Shown piece after piece: positions 19,311 to 27,716 of a DNA stretch of 64,000 bases. How positions within the stretch are numbered: position 1 is the stretch's first letter; each line of letters opens with the position of its first letter. The notes under the pieces were generated by a model that was not told the DNA's origin, searched no databases, and saw only the letters and a list, made by a program, of their open reading frames with translations. Origin of the DNA: Aliivibrio sp. EL58 (GTDB lineage Bacteria > Pseudomonadota > Gammaproteobacteria > Enterobacterales > Vibrionaceae); the NCBI RefSeq assembly GCF_900312675.1, contig NZ_OMPC01000009.1:1133699-1197698 (forward strand), read 5' to 3'. A program made the position numbers and the translations under genes.

Positions 19311-19318
19311 TCAGATAT

Positions 19319-19348
19319 TGAGTGCTATTTAGAGATAAATAGTACTCA
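19319..19348. repeat. 13-bp hairpin with GAGA tetraloop between ybeD and lipB
   Basis: TGAGTGCTATTTA / TAAATAGTACTCA (one G-U pair) closed by GAGA, 8 bp after ybeD. There is no strong T-run, so it may be a weak terminator or an mRNA-stabilising hairpin. Confidence 0.5.
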
Positions 19349-19447
19349 GCTTCTAAAACTTTTGATATACCCCTACATTTCTTATCTATTCCTTCCTTTC
19401 TATCCTTGCTATCATTACCGCAAATTTTCAAATCAAGTGTGATCCTA

Positions 19448-20125
19448 TTGAACAAGCGTCTCGTTGTTAAAAACCTTGGCCGACAAGATTATGAGCCGGT
19501 ATGGAAAGCAATGCATACTTTTACTGATGAGCGTGATGAAAATACATGCGATGAAGTATGGTTGGTAGAACATAACCCTGTATTTACTCAAGGACAGGCA
19601 GGTAAAGAAGAACACGTTCTTGCTGCTGGTGATATCCCTATAGTAAAAAGTGATCGCGGTGGGCAAGTTACCTACCATGGACCAGGTCAACTAGTTGCTT
19701 ATGTGTTAATCAACTTACGCCGTAAGAATACGGGCGTTCGTGAATTAGTCACTCACATTGAAAATACAGTGGTTAATACTTTACATCAATTTGGTATTGA
19801 ATCAGCGGCACGACCTGATGCTCCGGGTGTGTATGTCAATAATAAGAAAATCTGCTCTCTTGGTTTACGTATCCGAAAAGGATGCTCATTCCACGGACTA
19901 GCACTAAATGTAAATATGGATCTATCTCCTTTTCTTCGTATTAACCCTTGCGGTTATGCTGGGATGGAAATGATACAACTGCACGATTTAGTCAAAGAAA
20001 ACGATAACGTAGAGAACAAAGCAGAACACGTTGAAGATGTTCATTCTCTACTCATTAAAGAATTAACAACATTACTTGATTACACTGATATCGAGTACAT
20101 AATGGAAAGCAGCGATCATGAGTAA
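19448..20125 (+). CDS. lipB: Octanoyltransferase LipB
   Basis: LipB moves octanoate from acyl carrier protein to lipoyl domains, the first step of lipoate assembly. TTG 19448 was chosen because it gives an N-terminus ([10 protein letters not shown]) aligned with other LipB proteins; an ATG at 19406 would add 14 unrelated residues. The 225 residues contain [13 protein letters not shown] (family signature) and [21 protein letters not shown] with the catalytic Cys/Lys region. Its end overlaps lipA by 8 bp (ATGAGTAA); the E. coli gene ybeF is absent between them. Confidence 0.93.
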   Translation: MNKRLVVKNLGRQDYEPVWKAMHTFTDERDENTCDEVWLVEHNPVFTQGQAGKEEHVLAAGDIPIVKSDRGGQVTYHGPGQLVAYVLINLRRKNTGVRELVTHIENTVVNTLHQFGIESAARPDAPGVYVNNKKICSLGLRIRKGCSFHGLALNVNMDLSPFLRINPCGYAGMEMIQLHDLVKENDNVENKAEHVEDVHSLLIKELTTLLDYTDIEYIMESSDHE

Positions 20126-21083
20126 GCCAATTCAAATGGAAAAAGGCGTGAAATACCGCGATGCCGATAAAATGGCTCTAATTCCAGTTAAAAATATGCC
20201 AACAGAAAAAAAAGAAGTATTACGTAAGCCTGAGTGGATGAAAATAAAACTTCCATCAAGCAGTAAGCGTATTGATGAAATCAAATCAGCACTACGTAAA
20301 AACAAGCTTAACTCTGTATGTGAAGAAGCCTCTTGCCCGAACTTAGCAGAATGTTTTAATCACGGTACTGCTACCTTTATGATCTTAGGTGCCATTTGTA
20401 CTCGTCGTTGCCCTTTCTGTGACGTTGCTCATGGCCGTCCTGTTACTCCTGAATCTGAAGAGCCGAAAAAACTGGCAAAAACGATTCAAGATATGAAACT
20501 AAAATACGTCGTGATCACCTCTGTCGATCGTGATGATTTACGTGATGGTGGCGCACAACACTTTGCTGATTGTAACCGCGAAATTCGTGAATTAAATCCA
20601 GACATCCGTATTGAAACACTAGTACCTGATTTCCGTGGTCGTATGGATCGTGCGTTAGACGCTATGCATGGCAATCCACCGGATGTATTTAACCATAACT
20701 TAGAGACAGCTCCTCGCCTCTACCGTAAGGTTCGTCCTGGCGCTAACTACCAATGGTCTCTGGACTTATTAAAGAAATTTAAAGAACAGCACCCTACTGT
20801 ACCAACTAAGTCTGGTGTAATGATGGGGTTAGGTGAAACTAAAGAAGAGATCGTTCAAGTATTAAAAGACTTGCGTGCTCACGGTGTGACAATGCTGACT
20901 CTAGGTCAATATTTAGCTCCAAGTCGCCATCACCTTCCTGTTGAACGTTACGTTCCACCTGCTGAGTTTGATGAGCTAAAAGAGATTGCACTTGAGCTTG
21001 GGTTTACTCATGCGGCTTGTGGTCCATTTGTTCGTTCTTCTTACCATGCCGATCTTCAAGCGAAAGGCGAAGAAGTTAAATAG
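20118..21083 (+). CDS. lipA: Lipoyl synthase LipA
   Basis: This radical-SAM enzyme inserts two sulfurs into protein-bound octanoate, completing the lipoyl cofactor of pyruvate and 2-oxoglutarate dehydrogenases and the glycine cleavage H protein. The 321-residue product has the auxiliary cluster motif [12 protein letters not shown], the radical-SAM motif CTRRCPFC and the C-terminal RSSYHADLQ sequence with the conserved serine ligand. It is translationally coupled to lipB, its substrate supplier. Confidence 0.98.
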   Translation: MSKPIQMEKGVKYRDADKMALIPVKNMPTEKKEVLRKPEWMKIKLPSSSKRIDEIKSALRKNKLNSVCEEASCPNLAECFNHGTATFMILGAICTRRCPFCDVAHGRPVTPESEEPKKLAKTIQDMKLKYVVITSVDRDDLRDGGAQHFADCNREIRELNPDIRIETLVPDFRGRMDRALDAMHGNPPDVFNHNLETAPRLYRKVRPGANYQWSLDLLKKFKEQHPTVPTKSGVMMGLGETKEEIVQVLKDLRAHGVTMLTLGQYLAPSRHHLPVERYVPPAEFDELKEIALELGFTHAACGPFVRSSYHADLQAKGEEVK

Positions 21084-21101
21084 TTCAGGATTCAAGAAAT
21101 G

Positions 21102-21134
21102 AAAAAAGGTTGACGTTTTGGCGTCAACCTTTTT
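21102..21134. terminator. Bidirectional terminator between lipA and proA
   Basis: Stem AAGGTTGACG / CGTCAACCTT, with A6 on one side and T5 on the other, in the 82-bp gap between two convergent genes. It serves both by appearance. Confidence 0.9.
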
Positions 21135-21165
21135 ATTTATTTGCTATAAGCTAACTTAAGAATGA

Positions 21166-22422
21166 TTAACTACGGATTAGATAATCTGCTTTACCTACCC
21201 ATTTATAACTTGTTAGCTCTTCTAAGCCCATTGGACCGCGAGCATGAAGCTTTTGAGTAGACACCGCAACTTCTGCGCCTAAACCAAACTGAGCGCCATC
21301 CGTAAAGCGAGTTGAAGCATTCACATAGACAGCAGCCGATCCCGCCGTATTAATGAACTTCTCAGCAGATTCAATATTATTCGTTAAGATCGTATCAGAA
21401 TGGCTCGCGTTGTGTTTTTGCATATGAGCCGCTGCTTCGTTTACATCAGCAACGACTTTTACACCTAATGTGTAACTTAGCCATTCAGTGTCAAAATCGC
21501 CCTCTTGAGCTTCACGTAGCGATACACCTTCAAACTCTTTTAATAGTGCATAAGCTTTAGGCTCAGCAACTAATTCAACACGGCCTGCCATGTTATCAGC
21601 AAGTAATGCTAAGAATTGTGGAGCTACTGCTTCATGAACAAGTAACGTATCTAACGCATTACATGCTGATGGACGTTGTGCTTTTGAATTATCTACAACC
21701 GCTAATGCTCTTTCTAAGTCAGCACTATCATCAACGAACGCATGGCTAATACCAAAGCCACCAATGATGACTGGAATGGAGCTGTTTTCTTTACACATTT
21801 TATGTAAACCAGCACCACCACGTGGAATGATCATATCGACATAATCATCAAGAGTAAGCAGTTGAGAAACTAACTCACGATCAGGCTTTTCGATATATTG
21901 CACAGACGCCGCTGGTAATCCTGCTTTTTCAAGCGCAACTTGAATAACCTTAACCAACTCCATGTTAGAGAAGAAGGTTTCTTTACCACCACGTAAAATG
22001 CTCGCATTGCCTGTTTTTAAACATAATGAAGCAATATCAATAGTCACGTTTGGACGAGCTTCGTAAATAACGCCAATCACACCAATTGGCACGCGACGAC
22101 GAGATAAAGACATCCCATTTTCTAATACTTTACTATCGATTTCACTACCAACAGGATCATTTAAATTAATCACATTACGAACATCATTAGCAATGCCAAC
22201 TAAACGCTCTTCTGTCAGTAATAATCTGTCTTGCATCGCTGCTGAAATACCCGCTTCTACTGCGGCTTTAATATCTTTTGCATTTGCAGCAAGAATCGCT
22301 TCTTTATTTGCTTCAAGCTCGTCAGCAATAATAGCAAGCGCTCTGTTCTTTTGTGCTGTTGGAGCAACAGCCAAGTCAAATGCAGCGGCTTTTGCTGCCT
22401 GACCCATAGTTGTTAAATTCAC
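21166..22422 (-). CDS. proA: Gamma-glutamyl phosphate reductase (ProA)
   Basis: This NADPH-dependent enzyme is the second step of proline synthesis, reducing gamma-glutamyl phosphate to glutamate semialdehyde. The 418-residue aldehyde-dehydrogenase-like protein carries the catalytic cysteine in [11 protein letters not shown] (about residue 255) and the substrate/cofactor signature IPRGGAGLH. It starts 15 bp after proB, its pathway partner. A plain ATG start was used. Confidence 0.97.
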   Translation of the reverse strand: MNLTTMGQAAKAAAFDLAVAPTAQKNRALAIIADELEANKEAILAANAKDIKAAVEAGISAAMQDRLLLTEERLVGIANDVRNVINLNDPVGSEIDSKVLENGMSLSRRRVPIGVIGVIYEARPNVTIDIASLCLKTGNASILRGGKETFFSNMELVKVIQVALEKAGLPAASVQYIEKPDRELVSQLLTLDDYVDMIIPRGGAGLHKMCKENSSIPVIIGGFGISHAFVDDSADLERALAVVDNSKAQRPSACNALDTLLVHEAVAPQFLALLADNMAGRVELVAEPKAYALLKEFEGVSLREAQEGDFDTEWLSYTLGVKVVADVNEAAAHMQKHNASHSDTILTNNIESAEKFINTAGSAAVYVNASTRFTDGAQFGLGAEVAVSTQKLHARGPMGLEELTSYKWVGKADYLIRS

Positions 22423-22437
22423 AATATATCCTTATTA

Positions 22438-23547
22438 CTAAATCAGTACTAAATCATCACGATGGATAGCTACAGGCCCATATTCGTAGCCCAATACTGC
22501 GTAAATATCCAGACTGTGCTTACCTAAAATCTTACTTAAATCTTCACTTGAATAGCGTGAAATACCACGAGCAATCAATTCGCCGTTTGTATTTACAATC
22601 TTAGCAACACCACCACGAACAAAATGACCCGCAACTTCAGTAATACCCTTACTTAATAAGCTACTGCCTTTTTGTTGAACGGCGTTAACAGCACCATCAT
22701 CAATCACAATATGACCGTTAGACGCAGGCCCAGCTAAAATCCAACGCTTACGACTTTCAAGTGCACATTCAACAGGTAAGAACTTCGTTCCTTGTGGTTT
22801 TGAATGTATAACATCACTGATCACATTTTCTGCACTACCCGCTGCTATCACAACTTCGATACCTGCACGGCGAGCAATATCTGCCGCTTGCAGTTTCGTT
22901 GCCATACCACCAGTACCTAGCGTCGTTCCGCTACCACCGGCAATTTTTCGTAATGTTTCATCAATCGTATGAACTTCTTTGATCAACTCAGCTTTAGGAT
23001 CTTTTCGTGGATCCGCCGTAAATAGTCCCGACTGATCGGTCAATAATAACAGCTTATCTGCTCCAGCAAGAATTCCGACTAATGCTGATAAATTATCATT
23101 ATCGCCCACTTTAATTTCATTAGTTGCTACCGCATCATTCTCATTAACAATAGGCACAATGTTATTTTTGAGCAAAGCCGTTAGCATATCTCGCGCATTT
23201 AAGTAGCGTTCACGATCGTCTAAATCTGCGCGTGTCAGTAACATTTGCCCGACATCAACACCATAGATACCAAATAAACTCTGCCATGCTTGAATTAAGC
23301 AACTTTGACCAACAGCAGCCAGTAACTGCTTATTGGCCATGGTTTTGGGTAGTTCGGGGTAGTTAAGATGTTCACGACCAGCAGCAATCGCTCCAGATGT
23401 AACAACAATAACTTGGTGACCTAACTTTTTCAGATGCACACACTGGCGAACAAGTTCAACCATATGGGCTCTATCAAGTTTTAATGTGCCACCGGTGAGT
23501 ACACTTGTACCAAGTTTAACGACTATGGTTTGAGATTGTGTATTCAA
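22438..23547 (-). CDS. proB: Glutamate 5-kinase (ProB)
   Basis: This enzyme is the first step of proline synthesis and the usual target of proline feedback inhibition. The 369 residues form an amino-acid-kinase domain ([12 protein letters not shown] near the N-terminus; [17 protein letters not shown]) and a C-terminal PUA domain (about 275-365). The start is TTG, giving an N-terminus aligned with other ProB proteins. In E. coli crl and phoE lie between frsA and proB; here neither does. Confidence 0.96.
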   Translation of the reverse strand: MNTQSQTIVVKLGTSVLTGGTLKLDRAHMVELVRQCVHLKKLGHQVIVVTSGAIAAGREHLNYPELPKTMANKQLLAAVGQSCLIQAWQSLFGIYGVDVGQMLLTRADLDDRERYLNARDMLTALLKNNIVPIVNENDAVATNEIKVGDNDNLSALVGILAGADKLLLLTDQSGLFTADPRKDPKAELIKEVHTIDETLRKIAGGSGTTLGTGGMATKLQAADIARRAGIEVVIAAGSAENVISDVIHSKPQGTKFLPVECALESRKRWILAGPASNGHIVIDDGAVNAVQQKGSSLLSKGITEVAGHFVRGGVAKIVNTNGELIARGISRYSSEDLSKILGKHSLDIYAVLGYEYGPVAIHRDDLVLI

Positions 23548-23713
23548 TTCCCTACTACCTATTTATTAACTAATAATGTTTTAAATTACGATTTTTGTTC
23601 ATCGTAATAATAATGGAAAAACTGCCCTATTTTTAGCAAGCAAATCAGAACAGTACAAGCTTAAAATAGCATTTAATAACATTTCACTTTAATAAGATGA
23701 ATTTAAAGTCAGA

Positions 23714-24958
23714 TTATTGCTTCATCTCCTCTTTTATCCACTCAATCATCTGATTTAACGCCTCTTCATAGCCACTATGCAAGGTCTTACTTTGTAGCTC
23801 AATGCCTTTACCATATTGACTAAATAAAGCGGCCAATTTGTTATCTGATTTAGGAGATACAGGATCCCCTTTTAAACCTATGGAAAGAATAGATACTGAT
23901 GTTTTTCGTCCTCCAGAAAGAAAGCCTTGGTTCTTCAAAGACCATGCTTGCATCTGGCTAGTGAGACTATTGATATCAACGACTTTCTTTGCCAGTCGAG
24001 ACGCTAATACATCTAAATACATCTTCGGCATTTTTTTCAATAGTCTAGAGTCTGACAATATATTATGGATAGGAGCACCCAATGCCACACACGCTTTTAA
24101 TCTGCTTGGTTCTAAAAACGAGAGACGTAACGCGGCGTTACCACCGAAACGAAAACCCATCACAGCGGTATGAAAACGGTCAACCCATGGAATATTTGGT
24201 AAATGGTTCAATACGGCTTGATGTAAACAACTAGAGTCTTCCGTTAATGGCCAATGAGAACTGTGGCCAATTGATGGCATATCAAGAGTCAACATCGCCA
24301 TATTATTTGGTGCAAGAAAATCACGATAAAGTCGCCACATATCGGTTTGTAATGAATCCATTCCACCACTGACAATGACAACTGGTAACGGCTTTTCTGT
24401 ATTTGGTAAATGCAAATAACAAGTAATTTTCTTTCCTTCATAAGGCACTTGGATCTTCTCTATTCGATGAGAAGTTTCTTTCGCTGCCATATCATAAGCT
24501 TGATTTGCAAGAACCTGTGCTTGAGTCGCTAGGTTATCCCCTTTAATGTGTGGGTAGCCAGCAATACTAAAATATAAACTTGCTTTAAATAAAGACTCAG
24601 CAGCTTCATCGCCCTCTAATTCTGATGCTTTTTTTTGGTGATCCATTCCTGCATGGATCCACTCATAGGCCCAGTTTCCAGAGTGATAGCCACTGACGGT
24701 ATCGAGCCATTCATCACGAGTACGATTTTTATCACTGTTGGCGATACGAGCAAGAACTGATTCTAATTCGATTGGTTCGACACCTTGCCAAATCCATTGA
24801 GGACGGCGAAGTTCACGATACCAACGTCGATCATCATCATTGGAAGACATTTGCTCCACACTACTTGGAAGATAAGGAACAAGACCTGACGTCTCTAGGG
24901 CTTGCTTTTGATTTTTAAATAATTTAACAGAGAGGTTTTCACTTTCAGGTTGAGTCAT
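23714..24958 (-). CDS. frsA: FrsA family protein (alpha/beta-hydrolase-like)
   Basis: FrsA binds dephosphorylated enzyme IIA-Glc in E. coli and shifts metabolism between respiration and fermentation. ATG 24958 (414 residues) was chosen over a GTG three codons upstream. An N-terminal helical cap (1-165) is followed by an alpha/beta-hydrolase fold. The usual nucleophile elbow GxSxG reads GFRFG (268-272), so the standard serine is missing, as I recall for the family. The published enzymatic activity of Vibrio FrsA has been disputed. It lies downstream of gpt, as in E. coli. Confidence 0.88.
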   Translation of the reverse strand: MTQPESENLSVKLFKNQKQALETSGLVPYLPSSVEQMSSNDDDRRWYRELRRPQWIWQGVEPIELESVLARIANSDKNRTRDEWLDTVSGYHSGNWAYEWIHAGMDHQKKASELEGDEAAESLFKASLYFSIAGYPHIKGDNLATQAQVLANQAYDMAAKETSHRIEKIQVPYEGKKITCYLHLPNTEKPLPVVIVSGGMDSLQTDMWRLYRDFLAPNNMAMLTLDMPSIGHSSHWPLTEDSSCLHQAVLNHLPNIPWVDRFHTAVMGFRFGGNAALRLSFLEPSRLKACVALGAPIHNILSDSRLLKKMPKMYLDVLASRLAKKVVDINSLTSQMQAWSLKNQGFLSGGRKTSVSILSIGLKGDPVSPKSDNKLAALFSQYGKGIELQSKTLHSGYEEALNQMIEWIKEEMKQ

Positions 24959-25052
24959 TCCAAACACCAGTAATACAAAGGTTGATGGCTATTACTATAT
25001 ACTGAAAGACAAATAAGAAATACGCAGAGCGCAATAAAATCAAATTCAAGGC

Positions 25053-25085
25053 AAAAAAAATGACCCTACTAAGAGAGTCATTTTT
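25053..25085 (-). terminator. Intrinsic terminator of gpt
   Basis: Minus-strand stem AAAAATGAC/GTCATTTTT followed by T8, between gpt and frsA. frsA probably has its own promoter. Confidence 0.75.
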
Positions 25086-25101
25086 ATCAATTTGATTTGA
25101 A

Positions 25102-25560
25102 TTATTTTTTACAAATAGGATCTACGTATGTTACCGCCATATCCCATGGTTGTTCAATCCATGTATCTTGTGGGATATCAACAACATAAGCATCAACTAA
25201 ATGAATGCCTGCTGGTTTAGCACATACTGTCACTAATTTACCTTTAGGGTACATTTCACGTAGTTTAACCGCTGTATCACCGCTATCAACAAGGTCATCA
25301 ATGATGATAAAACCTTCACCATCACCTTCCATTGCTTTAACAACCGTCATATCACGCTGGTGATCATGATCGTAGCTTGAAATACAAACTGTATCAACAT
25401 AACGAATATTCAACTCACGAGCTAAAATCGCAGCAGGCACTAAACCGCCACGGCTCACAGCCAAAATACCTTTCCATTGCTCGGCAGGAAGTAACTGTTC
25501 AGCAAGCTGACGAGTATACATCTGCATGTTATCCCAAGTGATTACAAATTTGTTAGCCAT
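25102..25560 (-). CDS. gpt: Xanthine(-guanine) phosphoribosyltransferase (Gpt)
   Basis: This purine-salvage enzyme converts guanine, xanthine and hypoxanthine to their nucleotides at the membrane face. ATG 25560 gives 152 residues, equal to the E. coli length; the frame opens three codons earlier at a TTG. The PRPP-binding motif [13 protein letters not shown] (about 85-97) and [11 protein letters not shown] are present. It lies 37 bp downstream of the purine permease start-to-stop unit, so both are probably one transcript under the PurR operator at 26918. Confidence 0.95.
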   Translation of the reverse strand: MANKFVITWDNMQMYTRQLAEQLLPAEQWKGILAVSRGGLVPAAILARELNIRYVDTVCISSYDHDHQRDMTVVKAMEGDGEGFIIIDDLVDSGDTAVKLREMYPKGKLVTVCAKPAGIHLVDAYVVDIPQDTWIEQPWDMAVTYVDPICKK

Positions 25561-25597
25561 AATAGACAAAACCTCTAAAAAGCATAGCCGGTAGCGA

Positions 25598-26890
25598 CTA
25601 CGCCGTAAAAATAAATTTCAGCGTGAATAGTGCAGCAAGAACCCAAACACTGATATGAACATCACGACCTTTACCACTTAGCAACTTAATCGCAGCATAA
25701 GAGATAAAGCCTAGCGAAATTCCATCAGCAATAGAGAAGGTTAAAGGCATAAGTAAGCATACCACAACAACAGGGGCTGCTTCAGTAAGATCTCGCCAAT
25801 CAATGCTCACAAGACCAGACATCATTAGAATTGCAACATAGAACAGTGCGCCAGCGGTTGCATAAGCAGGGACCATTCCTGCAAGTGGTGCAAAAAATAG
25901 AGCTAAAAGAAATAGGATACCAACTACAACTGCTGTTAAACCAGTACGGCCACCAGCTGCAACACCAGCAACACTTTCAATGTATGACGTAGTATTTGAT
26001 GTACCTAATAAAGCACCTACTGACGTTGCCGTTGAGTCCGCTAATAATGCTTTATTTAGACGAGGGATATTACCGTCTTTATCCATAATTCCTGCTTTTT
26101 GAGAAACACCGACTAAAGTTCCTGCGGTATCAAACAAATCAACAAATAAGAAAGCAAACACAACCGTTAACATGCTCAATTCAAACGCACTAGAAAAGTC
26201 TAATTGTAAAAAAGTAGGTGCGATGCTTGGTGGCATTGACATAATACCGGCATATTGAACATCACCAAAAAGTAATGAAATAGCGGTTACTGCTAAGATA
26301 GCAATCATAACAGCTGCTTTATAGCCACGATGAACCAGTGCAATAGTCAAAAAGAAAGCTAAAGCGCCCATTGCTGCTGGAAAACTATTAATACTACCCA
26401 TTGAAACTAATGTTGCAGGGTTATCAATCACGATACCTGAATTCTTCAATGCAATAAAAGCAAGAAATAAACCAATACCCGCAGAGATACCCGTTCGTAA
26501 AGAAAGAGGGATAGAGTTAATTATTAATTCTCTAATTTTAAAAAGACTTAATAGTATAAATAAGACACCAGACATAAATACAGCAGCTAGTGCAACCTGC
26601 CATGTATGGCCCATACCTAAAACAACGGTATAGGTGAAGAAGGCATTTAACCCCATACCAGGTGCTTGAGCTATTGGAAAGTTAGCAACAAACCCCATAA
26701 TGAAACAACCAATTGCAGCAGCAATACAGGTTGCAACAAATACAGCGCCTTTATCCATTCCCGCATCAGCTAGAATTGCGGGATTAACGAAAATGACATA
26801 AGCCATGGTTAAAAAGGTAGTTAATCCTGCAATAACCTCAGTACGAAAATCCGTACCGTTTTCTTTTAGTTGAAACAGTTTCTCAAGCAT
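25598..26890 (-). CDS. NCS2-family purine permease (hypoxanthine/guanine type)
   Basis: This is a proton-coupled uptake protein for nucleobases of the AzgA/PbuG/GhxP/PurP branch. The 430 residues hold about 12-14 membrane helices; the N-terminal [20 protein letters not shown] and the later [13 protein letters not shown] motif are typical of the branch. Coupling to gpt (37 bp) and a PurR box 28 bp upstream point to guanine/hypoxanthine/xanthine uptake. Adenine as a substrate cannot be excluded, so no symbol is given. Confidence 0.9.
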   Translation of the reverse strand: MLEKLFQLKENGTDFRTEVIAGLTTFLTMAYVIFVNPAILADAGMDKGAVFVATCIAAAIGCFIMGFVANFPIAQAPGMGLNAFFTYTVVLGMGHTWQVALAAVFMSGVLFILLSLFKIRELIINSIPLSLRTGISAGIGLFLAFIALKNSGIVIDNPATLVSMGSINSFPAAMGALAFFLTIALVHRGYKAAVMIAILAVTAISLLFGDVQYAGIMSMPPSIAPTFLQLDFSSAFELSMLTVVFAFLFVDLFDTAGTLVGVSQKAGIMDKDGNIPRLNKALLADSTATSVGALLGTSNTTSYIESVAGVAAGGRTGLTAVVVGILFLLALFFAPLAGMVPAYATAGALFYVAILMMSGLVSIDWRDLTEAAPVVVVCLLMPLTFSIADGISLGFISYAAIKLLSGKGRDVHISVWVLAALFTLKFIFTA

Positions 26891-26917
26891 TGGGGGTGTC
26901 CTAGTCTATTTTATGCA

Positions 26918-26933
26918 ATTTAAACGTTTGCGT
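26918..26933 (-). promoter_or_regulatory. PurR operator upstream of the purine permease and gpt
   Basis: Read on the minus strand this is ACGCAAACGTTTAAAT, which matches 13 of 16 positions of the palindromic PurR consensus ACGCAAACGTTTGCGT, including the whole central AAACGTTT. It lies about 28 bp before the permease ATG. Repression by PurR with hypoxanthine or guanine is inferred. Confidence 0.75.
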
Positions 26934-27115
26934 AATCGATTGGCTGAGGATTATAAAGAGGAATTATATGAATTTCTAGCGATAGTTACCCTTTTAATGA
27001 GTTAATGATAAATAAAGTGAAAGCACTATTTAGAATTAATACTACTAAATAATGTAAATCAACAAGTTATGAGAAATTAAAGAAATGGAATGTGGTGCGG
27101 TAATAATTTAAAAGC

Positions 27116-27148
27116 AAAAAAAACGCCACCCAAAAAATTTGGCTGGCG
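27116..27148 (-). terminator. Intrinsic terminator of the small RNA candidate
   Basis: Minus-strand stem CGCCAGCC / GGGTGGCG (one mismatch) with a T-rich loop and a T8 tail. It is about 80 nt past the stop codon of the 28-codon frame, with no other gene to serve. Confidence 0.8.
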
Positions 27149-27228
27149 GAGAATTAAGTCACCCAAGATGGGTTTAATTGAATTCCAATTATAGGGGTAT
27201 TACTTTACTGTATAAAACCGAGGTTTTA

Positions 27229-27315
27229 TTAGTAACCAAAGCAAGCTGGGTATACGAATTGACTTGTATAAACAGAGCGTTGGTTCCAGAAACTTGAAGA
27301 GCTTAAAAAAGACAT
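27229..27315 (-). CDS. 28-residue small protein, VcdP-like candidate
   Basis: This is a short frame, ATG to TAA, with AGGTGA ending 4 bp before the start. The N-terminus is serine-rich (SSSS at residues 5-8), followed by FWNQRSVYTSQF and the end PACFGY. It is rich in aromatic residues (Phe, Trp, Tyr), has one Cys, one Arg and no acidic residue. No membrane helix is evident. It is the only frame of the candidate RNA at 27116-27425. It may be the counterpart of the 29-residue VcdP of V. cholerae, but that is remembered, not compared. Confidence 0.55.
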   Translation of the reverse strand: MSFLSSSSFWNQRSVYTSQFVYPACFGY

Positions 27316-27431
27316 AACATCACCTTATCAATTGACAGTTAAAAACAAAATAATTGATCTCGGTTCCTTGGAGGCGATAAATCGGACTCATCCTTTGAGC
27401 ATTTACATCTGCTGTATCAGCAGAGAAGACA

Positions 27432-27459
27432 ACTATATCACTATGGAATAAAATTACAA
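27432..27459 (-). promoter_or_regulatory. Promoter of the small RNA candidate
   Basis: On the minus strand: TTGTAA, 16 bp, TATAGT, with TG one base before the -10 box (extended -10). It predicts a start near 27425. Confidence 0.5.
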
Positions 27460-27465
27460 CAAAAA

Positions 27466-27481
27466 CATGACCCAGCTCACA
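27466..27481. promoter_or_regulatory. CRP-like site upstream of the small RNA promoter
   Basis: On the minus strand TGTGAGCTGGGTCATG matches 8 of 10 core positions of TGTGA-N6-TCACA and is flanked on both sides by A/T runs, as good CRP sites are. Its centre is about 48 bp from the predicted start, next to the -35 box, which would fit repression better than the usual activating positions. The rest of 27482-27716 holds no recognised element besides the pepD ribosome site. Confidence 0.45.
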
Positions 27482-27716
27482 AAAAATATCAATTACCGCC
27501 CACTAAACCATCATATTGTGTAGTTTTATTACGTAACCGTTTGCTATTTAAAAATTTAAACTATTTACCTTTAAGTTCATAAAATCAGTATATGGATTTA
27601 CGATATCAAACAGAGTAATTCGCTAGATTCATAGGTATACTTGTTTTAATTAATACCCAATAACTCAAATAAATAGAGCATTCCTAAATAAATAATGTTC
27701 TCAAAAGGAGATTCTT

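Larger units (their letters stand above)
27116..27425 (-). ncRNA. Candidate small dual-function RNA (VcdRP-like)
   Basis: This minus-strand unit of about 310 nt sits in the 826-bp gap between the purine permease and pepD. It has a promoter (TTGTAA/TATAGT) at 27432-27459, a 5' hairpin TCTGCTG/CAGCAGA (27408-27424), a 28-codon frame with ribosome site (27229-27315), a 3' part with several short C-rich segments and an intrinsic terminator. From memory this resembles VcdRP of V. cholerae, an RNA that represses sugar-transporter mRNAs and encodes a 29-residue protein acting on citrate synthase. I could not compare sequences, so the identification is tentative. The ends are predicted from the promoter and the T-run. 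Confidence 0.55.

Noticed and set aside
23838-24173. 111-codon plus-strand frame opposite frsA
   Set aside because: Shadow of a recognised gene with no ribosome site.
26891-27120. Purine riboswitch upstream of the permease
   Set aside because: I looked for the conserved three-way junction loops of purine riboswitches on the minus strand and did not see them; the PurR box explains regulation better.
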